From contig NZ_BAGM01000084.1 of assembly GCF_000308855.1 (NCBI RefSeq), positions 1 through 35,270 on the forward strand: a stretch of DNA of 35,270 nucleotides. The letters run 5' to 3'. A program made the translations under genes and the position numbers. This document shows positions 29,649 to 35,270 of this stretch, in pieces (the first letter of the stretch is position 1; each line of letters opens with the position of its first letter). Below the pieces are notes generated by a model, which worked only from the letters and a program-made list of their open reading frames with translations, was not told the DNA's origin and made no database searches. Source of the DNA: Nocardia veterana NBRC 100344. Its GTDB lineage: Bacteria > Actinomycetota > Actinomycetes > Mycobacteriales > Mycobacteriaceae.

Positions 29649-29906
29649 TCAGCCGGTGATCTCCCATTCGTGCACCGTCAACGCGGAGGCGCCGGTGGTG
29701 TGGATCGGGTCGGTGAACACCAATTCCCGTGCCGCGGAGAGGTTGTCGGCCAGCACGACATACGCGCCCCCGCTGCCGTCGGTGAATCGCCCGGTGCAGT
29801 CCAATTGACCGCGGGCGCGCACCTCGGCCAGCCACTGCCGATGCGGCTCGATCACCGCATCGGACCAGGTCGAGGTGCGCATCGCGAGCACGAGGTATTT
29901 GGTCAT
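29649..29906 (-). CDS. YciI-like (YCII-related) protein
   Basis: An 85-residue ferredoxin-like fold protein: [20 protein letters not shown], then PHRQWLAEVRARGQL, GRFTDGSGGAYVVLADNLSA and TVHEWEITG. The His in EPHRQWL and the Asp in VFTDPI correspond to the usual YciI His/Asp pair. Its ATG overlaps the nusB stop (TGATG), so it is coupled to nusB. Substrate unknown. Confidence 0.85.
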   Translation of the reverse strand: MTKYLVLAMRTSTWSDAVIEPHRQWLAEVRARGQLDCTGRFTDGSGGAYVVLADNLSAARELVFTDPIHTTGASALTVHEWEITG

Positions 29907-30415
29907 CACGCTCCGCTGTCGCGGCGGGTTGCCGCCGCGGCCGCACGCACCTGATCGGCGAGGGTCACGATGCGACCGAGGACGCCGTTGACGAAGGCGG
30001 GCGAATCGTCGGTCGACAGTTCCTTGGCCAGCTCCACCGCCTCGTCGACGGCCACGACGGGTGGAACGTCGTTGGCGTGGAACAACTCCCACACGGCCAC
30101 TCGCAGAATCGCGCGATCCACCGCCGGCAGGCGGGCCAGCGTCCAATCCTGCAAATAGGACTCGATGGTGCCGTCCACGCGATCCAGATCGTCGGCGACG
30201 CCTTCGACCAGGGTCCGGGTGTACGGGTTCACCGGAGCGACCTGGTCGTCGCGACCGGCCAGCTCGAGGCGGTCCGCGACCAGGTCGGCCGGGTCGATAT
30301 CGCGGGCCTCGGCCTCGAAGAGCAGGTCCACGGCACGCCGGCGAGCCTTGTGCCGGGCACCGAGTTTCTTGTGGGTGGACTTCTTGTCCACAGGCTGATC
30401 AGCCACGATCACCAT
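29906..30415 (-). CDS. nusB: Transcription antitermination factor NusB
   Basis: Part of the NusB-S10 antitermination complex on rRNA operons. The 169-residue, mostly helical protein has the family core: [20 protein letters not shown], then [40 protein letters not shown] and [12 protein letters not shown]- and C-terminal charged tails are longer than in E. coli. Starts at 30415 (ATG) or a few codons later are possible. Its neighbours efp and pepQ are the standard actinobacterial context. Confidence 0.95.
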   Translation of the reverse strand: MVIVADQPVDKKSTHKKLGARHKARRRAVDLLFEAEARDIDPADLVADRLELAGRDDQVAPVNPYTRTLVEGVADDLDRVDGTIESYLQDWTLARLPAVDRAILRVAVWELFHANDVPPVVAVDEAVELAKELSTDDSPAFVNGVLGRIVTLADQVRAAAAATRRDSGA

Positions 30416-30436
30416 TATCCCGTTCGCAGTGTCGAC

Positions 30437-30479
30437 GGCGGCGCGAGCGATATCGGAAGATCGATACGCGCGCGCCGCC
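30437..30479 (-). terminator. Two-tier hairpin between efp and nusB
   Basis: Outer arms GGCGGCGCG and CGCGCCGCC pair over 9 bp, and inner TATCG/CGATA pair over 5 bp around a 6-nt loop. It lacks a U-run. It lies in the 99-nt gap inside the pepQ-efp-nusB run and could be a partial terminator or an RNA-processing site. Confidence 0.45.
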
Positions 30480-30514
30480 CATGGTTCCGGCGCCGGGCCG
30501 GTGCAGCCGTCGGA

Positions 30515-31078
30515 TCAGGCGTTGACCCGGCCCAGGTAGCTGCCGTCGCGCGAGTCGATCTTCAGCTTGTCGCCGACGTTGATGAACAGCGGCACCTGCA
30601 CCTCGGCGCCCGTCTCCAGGGTGGCGGGCTTGGTGCCGGCGCTGGAGCGGTCGCCCTGCAGACCGGGCTCGGTGTGGGTGACCTCGAGTTCGACGGTGAC
30701 CGGGAGCTCGACATACAACGGCGCACCCTCGTGCGTGGCGACCTGCACGGTCATGTTCTCGAGCAGGAAGCCGGCGCCCTTGCCGATGGTCTGCTCGTCG
30801 ATGCCGATCTGGTCGAAGGTCTCGCCGTCCATGAAGATGTAGTCCGACCCGTCGTGGTACAGGTAGGTCATATCGCGCCGGTCGACGGTAGCGGTCTCGA
30901 CCTTCACGCCAGCGTTGAACGTCTTGTCGACCACCTTGCCGGACAGCACATTCTTCAGCTTGGTCCGCACGAACGCGGGACCTTTGCCCGGCTTCACGTG
31001 CTGGAATTCGACGATCTGCTGGAGCTGACCGTCGATCTTCAGCACGAGGCCGTTCTTGAAGTCGCTGGTGTCCGCCAC
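30515..31078 (-). CDS. efp: Elongation factor P
   Basis: Relieves ribosome stalling at polyproline stretches. The 187-residue protein has the three-domain length. The domain I loop reads [16 protein letters not shown], the PGKGP type typical of actinobacteria, in which the tip lysine is thought to act without the usual modification; no epmA/epmB or other modifier gene is nearby. The C-terminal OB domain ends [20 protein letters not shown], then [19 protein letters not shown]. The start is GTG at 31078; AAGGAG lies about 11 nt upstream and a weaker GAGG is closer. Confidence 0.97.
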   Translation of the reverse strand: MADTSDFKNGLVLKIDGQLQQIVEFQHVKPGKGPAFVRTKLKNVLSGKVVDKTFNAGVKVETATVDRRDMTYLYHDGSDYIFMDGETFDQIGIDEQTIGKGAGFLLENMTVQVATHEGAPLYVELPVTVELEVTHTEPGLQGDRSSAGTKPATLETGAEVQVPLFINVGDKLKIDSRDGSYLGRVNA

Positions 31079-31118
31079 TGTCCTCGGATCTCCTTGTTAG
31101 TACTTTTCGACGTTCTGT

Positions 31119-31143
31119 CGGCCGGCTCCGTGCGGGCCGGCCG
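31119..31143 (-). terminator. Hairpin between pepQ and efp
   Basis: CGGCCGGC and GCCGGCCG form a perfect 8-bp stem around a 9-nt loop, 18 nt after the pepQ stop. No U-run. It may attenuate read-through into efp. Confidence 0.4.
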
Positions 31144-31160
31144 GATCGGGCAGGCCGAGG

Positions 31161-32297
31161 TCAGTCGACCACGGTCAGGTCTTTGCTGGTGTGGGTGAGC
31201 AATTCCGGCTCCCCCGCGCGAACCACGAGCGTGTCCTCGATGCGAACTCCACCGCGGCCGGGGAAATACACACCTGGCTCGACGGTCACCGCCACGCCAT
31301 CGAGCAGTGTACCGGTCGCGGTTTTGGCGACCGGAGGCGCTTCGTGGATCTGCAGGCCGACACCGTGGCCGAGGCCGTGGACGAACAACTCGCCGTGCCC
31401 CGCGGACTCGATCACCGCCCGGGCGGCGGCGTCGACAGCCGCGCAGGGCACTCCGGGAGCGAGCGCCTCACGACCCGCGCGCTGCGCCTCGTAGACGAGT
31501 TGATAGATCTCGCGCTGCCAGTCGGTCGGCTCACCGAGGACGAACGTGCGCGTCATATCGGAGTGGTAGCCGTCGACGACCGCGCCGAAGTCCAGTTTCA
31601 CGAAATCGCCGGGCGCCAGGATCGCTCCGGTCGGCCGGTGATGGGGCACCGCGGAGTTCGCGCCCGCGGCCACGATGGTCTCGAAGGCGATCGCGTCGGC
31701 GCCGTATTCGAACATCAGCCACTCCAACTCGCGGGCGACCTCGCGTTCGGAGCGCCCCGGACGCAGGCTGCCGCGCTCGAGCAGGGTGGCCAAGGCGGCA
31801 TCGGCGGCCGCGGCCGCGGCGCGCAGCCGGCCCACCTCGTAGTCGTCCTTCACCGTGCGCAACTGTTCGACCAGGCCCGGCGCCGGCACGAACTGCAGCC
31901 CGCTGCCCTGCTCGACGAAGCCGCGATGCTGGTCGACGGTGACCACGTGGCTTTCGAAACCGATCCGTCCGAGTTGCCACTCGCCCGCCAGCTCGACCAG
32001 ACGGCGCGCACTGGCGCGCGCGATCTCGGCGCGGACATCCGGGACCTGTTCGCCAACCTGGGTGATGTAGCGGCCGTCGGTGCAGATGACGGTCCGCTCG
32101 CCGTCCTCGCCGACCTGGCTGCCGTCCCAGGAATACACCAGCAGTGCGGCGTTGGAGCCGGTGAAGCCGGTGAGATACCGAATATTCACCAGGTCGGTGA
32201 CCAGGAGGGCGTCGACCCCGTTCTCCACCAACAGGTCTCGCAATCCGGCCCGACGCGCCGCGTGGTCGGGACGCCGGGCACCGTCATCTGCAGACAT
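31161..32297 (-). CDS. pepQ: Xaa-Pro dipeptidase/aminopeptidase (M24 family)
   Basis: Cleaves X-Pro bonds; dimetal enzyme. The 378-residue protein has an N-terminal creatinase-type domain (LLVTDLVNIRYLTGFTGSNA) and the pita-bread catalytic domain. The metal ligands are all present: DFGAVVDGYHSDMTRTF (two Asp), HGLGHGVGLQIHEAP (His), VEPGVYFPGRGG and VRIEDT (two Glu). The start ATG at 32297 has no ribosome site, but TAGCGT lies 7 nt before it, so the mRNA is probably leaderless. It stands upstream of efp; peptidase and polyproline factor side by side is the conserved order. Confidence 0.93.
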   Translation of the reverse strand: MSADDGARRPDHAARRAGLRDLLVENGVDALLVTDLVNIRYLTGFTGSNAALLVYSWDGSQVGEDGERTVICTDGRYITQVGEQVPDVRAEIARASARRLVELAGEWQLGRIGFESHVVTVDQHRGFVEQGSGLQFVPAPGLVEQLRTVKDDYEVGRLRAAAAAADAALATLLERGSLRPGRSEREVARELEWLMFEYGADAIAFETIVAAGANSAVPHHRPTGAILAPGDFVKLDFGAVVDGYHSDMTRTFVLGEPTDWQREIYQLVYEAQRAGREALAPGVPCAAVDAAARAVIESAGHGELFVHGLGHGVGLQIHEAPPVAKTATGTLLDGVAVTVEPGVYFPGRGGVRIEDTLVVRAGEPELLTHTSKDLTVVD

Positions 32298-32304
32298 GGC
32301 TGCC

Positions 32305-32310
32305 ACGCTA
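32305..32310 (-). promoter_or_regulatory. -10 element of the leaderless pepQ promoter
   Basis: TAGCGT on the minus strand, 7 nt before the pepQ ATG. Same geometry as the tetR promoter at 4185-4190. Confidence 0.5.
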
Positions 32311-32397
32311 CCGCTGTCACGTTGCGAGGTCGTCACGCCGTCACCCGGAACCGCACCGATCGGGCAGGTCGCCCCCCTTGTTACCCGTCGCGTGTTC

Positions 32398-32419
32398 ACA
32401 ACCGTTGGGGTTGTCCACA
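32398..32419. promoter_or_regulatory. Inverted repeat overlapping a DnaA-box-like sequence
   Basis: ACAACC-GTTGG-GGTTGT (32398-32414) overlaps TTGTCCACA (32411-32419), which equals the actinobacterial DnaA box. It lies in the divergent 173-bp region between pepQ and the prepilin-peptidase-like gene. One box is not an origin; regulation by DnaA or chance are both possible. Confidence 0.35.
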
Positions 32420-32470
32420 ATTCGCCTTCCGGGCGGCGGTGCGCCGGCCCTCGTCGACGACGATGAATTC

Positions 32471-33010
32471 GTGACCGCCATCGCCTACCTCGCCCTGATC
32501 GTCTGGTCCGCTGTGCTGAGCGCGATCGATATCCGCAGTCGTCGCCTGCCCGACCTGCTGACGCTGCCGGGCGCGGCGACGATCGTGGCCGTCGCGGCGT
32601 CGACGGGCCGCGGGACCGTCGCCCTCGCCGGCGCGGTGCTGCTCGCCGTGCCGTACCTGCTCGTCCATCTCGCCCACCCGACCTCGTGCGGCGCCGGCGA
32701 TGTGAAGCTGGCCCTCGGCACCGGCGCCGCTGCCGCCTGCGGTGGCGGCCATTGCTGGGTCGTCGCCGCATTCGGCGCGCCGCTGCTCACCGCGGCGGCA
32801 GGGCTGGGCGCGCTGATCGCGGCGCGGCCGGTCATCGGCACCGAGGCCACCGTCCCCGCCGATGCGCGCGCCGCTCCCGGTCGTGCGCTGCGGTGGCGCC
32901 GACGTGGGCGGACCGGTGGTCTGCACTCGGCGCGCGAGCCCGCGATCACGGTGCCGCACGGCCCCGCCATGTGCCTGGCTACCGTTGCGGCACTGTGGGC
33001 GACGCGGTAG
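32471..33010 (+). CDS. Prepilin-peptidase-like membrane protein (A24 family)
   Basis: A 179-residue membrane protein with about four to five hydrophobic segments. The two catalytic aspartate motifs of type IV prepilin peptidases are present: LSAIDIRSRRLPDLLTLPG and CGAGDVKLALG (GxGDxK). The N-terminal methylase domain is missing, as in many actinobacterial short forms. The region after about residue 120 is arginine-rich before a last hydrophobic stretch (HGPAMCLATVAALW). No pilin or tad gene is in the window. The start is uncertain; the GTG at 32471 (VTAIAYLALIVW) is the first reasonable one. Located just upstream of aroC. Confidence 0.78.
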   Translation: MTAIAYLALIVWSAVLSAIDIRSRRLPDLLTLPGAATIVAVAASTGRGTVALAGAVLLAVPYLLVHLAHPTSCGAGDVKLALGTGAAAACGGGHCWVVAAFGAPLLTAAAGLGALIAARPVIGTEATVPADARAAPGRALRWRRRGRTGGLHSAREPAITVPHGPAMCLATVAALWATR

Positions 33011-33063
33011 GTGCCCGGACACCGATGTCCGGCGAAACGGCGTGACGTGGAAAGATGGAGGCC

Positions 33064-34275
33064 GTGTTGCGCTGGATTACCGCTGGTGAGTCTCATGGTC
33101 CCGCTCTCGTCGCCATCCTCGAGGGGATGGTGGCCGGTGTCGAGGTGACCTCGGCCGATATTGCCGCGCAACTGGCGCGCCGCCGGCTCGGCTACGGCCG
33201 CGGCGCCCGGATGAAGTTCGAGGCCGACAAGGTCACCGTCATCGGCGGCATCCGCCACGGCCGCACGATGGGTGGCCCGGTGGCCATCGAGATCGCGAAC
33301 TCCGAATGGCCGAAATGGACCGAGGTGATGGCCGCGGATCCGGTCGACGAGGCCGAGCTGGCGGAGTTGGCTCGCAATGCGCCTCTGACCCGGCCCCGGC
33401 CGGGCCATGCCGACTACTCCGGCATGCTCAAATACGGCTTCGACGACGCCCGCAACGTCCTCGAACGCGCCAGTGCCCGGGAAACCGCGGCGCGGGTCGC
33501 GGCCGGGACCGTGGCCCGGCAGTTCCTGCGCCAGGCGCTCGGTGTCGAGGTCGTCTCCCACGTGGTCTCGATCGGTACCGCCACCGCGCGCGCGGGCTAC
33601 ATCCCCGGACCCACCGATCTGGAGGCCGTCGACGCCAGCCCGGTGCGTGCCTTCGATCCCGAGGCGGAGGCCGCGATGATCGCCGAGATCGAAGCCGCCA
33701 AGAAGGACGGTGACACCCTCGGTGGCGTGGTCGAGGTCGTCGTCACCGGGCTGCCGGTCGGCCTCGGTTCGTTCGTCAGCGGGGAACAGCGCCTCGACTC
33801 CCGCCTGGCGGCCGCGCTCATGGGCATCCAGGCGATCAAGGGGGTCGAGGTCGGCGACGGTTTCGAAACCGCCCGCCGCCGCGGCAGCGCCGCCCACGAC
33901 GAGATGCGTCCGGGCCCAGACGGGGTGCTGCGCTCGACCAACCGCGCCGGCGGTCTCGAAGGCGGTATGACCAACGGCGAGGCGCTGCGTGTGCGGGCGG
34001 CGATGAAGCCGATCTCCACCGTGCCCCGCGCCCTGTCCACAGTGGATATGGCGACCGGCGGCGAGGCCGTGGCCATCCACCAGCGCTCCGACGTCTGCGC
34101 CGTCCCCGCGGCGGGCGTCGTCGCCGAGGCCATGGTCGCTCTGGTCGTGGCCCAGGCCGTGCTGGACAAGTTCGGTGGCGACTCGCTGCCCGAAACAGTC
34201 GACAACATCGCCGGCTATCAGAAGCGAGTCCACGCCCGCCCCCATATTCCGGGCGCCGTCGCGTCGGAGGCATGA
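33064..34275 (+). CDS. aroC: Chorismate synthase
   Basis: Last step of the shikimate pathway; needs reduced FMN. The 403-residue protein shows all signatures: [63 protein letters not shown] and [20 protein letters not shown] chose the GTG at 33064 because the protein then begins with the family-typical (V/M)[11 protein letters not shown]; an ATG at 33055 adds three residues. The stop is followed with no gap by an 18-codon micro-ORF that leads to aroK. Confidence 0.97.
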   Translation: MLRWITAGESHGPALVAILEGMVAGVEVTSADIAAQLARRRLGYGRGARMKFEADKVTVIGGIRHGRTMGGPVAIEIANSEWPKWTEVMAADPVDEAELAELARNAPLTRPRPGHADYSGMLKYGFDDARNVLERASARETAARVAAGTVARQFLRQALGVEVVSHVVSIGTATARAGYIPGPTDLEAVDASPVRAFDPEAEAAMIAEIEAAKKDGDTLGGVVEVVVTGLPVGLGSFVSGEQRLDSRLAAALMGIQAIKGVEVGDGFETARRRGSAAHDEMRPGPDGVLRSTNRAGGLEGGMTNGEALRVRAAMKPISTVPRALSTVDMATGGEAVAIHQRSDVCAVPAAGVVAEAMVALVVAQAVLDKFGGDSLPETVDNIAGYQKRVHARPHIPGAVASEA

Positions 34276-34332
34276 ATGGCTGATCCCGCGCGCGGCACCG
34301 CCCGGGTCCGGCGCCCGGGACAGCGGTCGTGA
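34276..34332 (+). CDS. 18-residue bridging micro-ORF between aroC and aroK
   Basis: [18 protein letters not shown]. Its ATG follows the aroC stop directly (TGAATG), and its TGA overlaps the aroK GTG (GTGA), so it fills the 53-nt gap exactly. It has no ribosome site. It shows the same geometry as the micro-ORFs of the pyr operon but no shared sequence. Confidence 0.4.
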   Translation: MADPARGTARVRRPGQRS

Positions 34333-35270
34333 TCGTCCGCAGCGACCCCGCGCGCCCCAGTGTGATCCTCATCGGTCCGCCGGGCGCCGGCAAATCCACG
34401 ATCGGCCGCAAACTCGCCCGCGAACTCGGCGTCTCGCTCTACGACACCGATGCCGGTATCGAGGAGGAGACCGGGCGCAGCATCCCCGATATCTTCGCCA
34501 CCGACGGCGAACCGGAATTCCGGCGGATCGAGGAACGCGTCGTCCGGCGCGCGATCCTCGCCGAACACGGCGTCGTCTCGCTCGGCGGTGGTGCCGTGCT
34601 GTCCGAGCGCACCCGTGACCTGCTGCGTGGGCGCACCGTGGTGTACCTCGAAATCAGCATCGCCGAGGGGCTGCGCCGAACCGGCGCCTCCACGAACCGT
34701 CCGCTGCTCAACGGCGACGACCCGAGCGCGAAATATCGCGAGCTCATGCGCGTACGGCGGCCGCTGTACCGGGAGGTCGCCTCGATCCGCATCCGCACCG
34801 ACGGCCGCAGCCCCGGCCGCGTCGTGCGGGCCATCCTCGGAAAGCTCGGCATCGAACCCACCGAACCGTCGGCGCCACAACCGGATTCGAGCCGAGCCGA
34901 GGGCACCGGATCCCGCCGCTCGCGATCCCGCGGCCGGCGACGGCGGTCGCGCCCGGCCGCTGCCGCGCCGAGCGACGCGACCGGTGGCAACCGGGCATCG
35001 GAGGCGACCGAGCCGACCGCCGAACTACCGGCGACGCAGGCGGATTCGCCCGAGACCGAGCGGCCGCAGCCCCGCCGGCGGGCCCGCCGGTCCCGTCGCG
35101 GCGGGCGCAGGCACACACGTCATCGGGCGGCGCCGCCGTCCGATCCCGCCACGGACCTGACCGCATCGCCCCGTCCGGCGCCCGCCACCGCCGAGAACGG
35201 GCCCGGGGCCGCAGCGAAACCCGGTGGGGCAATGGCACATTCGCGGTCGGGCCGCATCCGCCGCAGCGCC
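34329..35270 (+). CDS. aroK: Shikimate kinase with a long basic C-terminal extension (incomplete at window edge)
   Basis: Phosphorylates shikimate with ATP. The kinase domain (residues 1 to about 175) is complete: Walker [10 protein letters not shown] (16-24), shikimate-binding Asp39/Asp41 in YDTDAGIEE, Arg in EFRRIEE, GGGA at 86-89, and the lid NRPLL (123-127). Normal shikimate kinases end near here. This frame continues open for at least 139 more residues to the window edge, rich in Arg, Ala, Pro, Ser and Thr ([16 protein letters not shown] and similar), probably disordered and able to bind nucleic acid. No stop or frameshift is visible. A fusion to a domain beyond the edge is possible. The GTG start overlaps the micro-ORF stop. 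Confidence 0.92.
   Translation, partial: MIVRSDPARPSVILIGPPGAGKSTIGRKLARELGVSLYDTDAGIEEETGRSIPDIFATDGEPEFRRIEERVVRRAILAEHGVVSLGGGAVLSERTRDLLRGRTVVYLEISIAEGLRRTGASTNRPLLNGDDPSAKYRELMRVRRPLYREVASIRIRTDGRSPGRVVRAILGKLGIEPTEPSAPQPDSSRAEGTGSRRSRSRGRRRRSRPAAAAPSDATGGNRASEATEPTAELPATQADSPETERPQPRRRARRSRRGGRRHTRHRAAPPSDPATDLTASPRPAPATAENGPGAAAKPGGAMAHSRSGRIRRSA

Noticed and set aside
32411..32419. Replication origin suggested by DnaA-box sequences here and at 30383-30391
   Set aside because: Only isolated boxes, one of them inside nusB; no cluster, no AT-rich unwinding region, and no dnaA/dnaN nearby.

Overview
The window is chromosomal DNA of a very GC-rich actinobacterium, most likely Nocardia or a close relative in the Mycobacteriales. 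This rests on clear actinobacterial markers (mycobacterial-type integration host factor mIHF, an actinobacterial PriA without helicase motifs, a fused CoaBC, an LppU-like lipoprotein, a PGKGP-loop EF-P) and on gene order. The blocks pyrR-pyrB-pyrC-orf-carA-carB-orf-pyrF, mihF-gmk-rpoZ-coaBC-metK-priA and def-fmt-rsmB match a conserved mycobacterial neighbourhood, and pepQ-efp-nusB plus aroC-aroK match a second one. No tRNA, rRNA, CRISPR array, transposase or prophage gene was found.

Layout. 1-1669 (minus): N-terminus of a probable rsmB, then fmt and def, for initiator-tRNA formylation and deformylation. 1740-5091: a secreted lipase, a PadR regulator, and a TetR/NmrA-like oxidoreductase pair diverging over two identical operators. 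5171-11508 (minus): priA, metK, coaBC, rpoZ, gmk, mihF. 11509-12064: the only gene-free stretch over 300 bp. 12065-21441 (minus): the complete UMP biosynthesis operon. 21670-24033 (plus): alpha/beta hydrolase, an AlkB-like dioxygenase behind a near-perfect SOS box, and an HD phosphohydrolase. 24038-28966: a GXWXG/DUF4334 protein, a serpin-like protein, an ArsB/NhaD-type permease, and a TetR/quinone-oxidoreductase pair. 28981-32297 (minus): lipoprotein, YciI-like protein, nusB, efp, pepQ. 32471-35270 (plus): prepilin-peptidase-like protein, aroC, and aroK running off the edge.

The most interesting structure is in the pyr operon. Its leader carries a close match to the PyrR RNA-binding loop next to the Shine-Dalgarno sequence, with an upstream UCCUU able to pair with it; this looks like translational control by PyrR. 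From pyrR to carB every cistron junction is a start/stop overlap. Where real genes are separated by 50-110 nt, the gap is filled by a tiny ORF (21, 37 and 24 codons) whose start overlaps the stop of the gene before it and whose stop overlaps the start of the gene after it. A similar 18-codon ORF bridges aroC and aroK. Two of these micro-ORFs, and a third between rpoZ and coaBC, share a GPEAA-coding repeat. I infer a chain of translational coupling that could carry PyrR repression down the operon, or alternatively a family of small intergenic repeats that has been accommodated as reading frames. Several other genes have a TANNNT-type -10 hexamer 6-7 nt before their start codon, which suggests leaderless transcripts.
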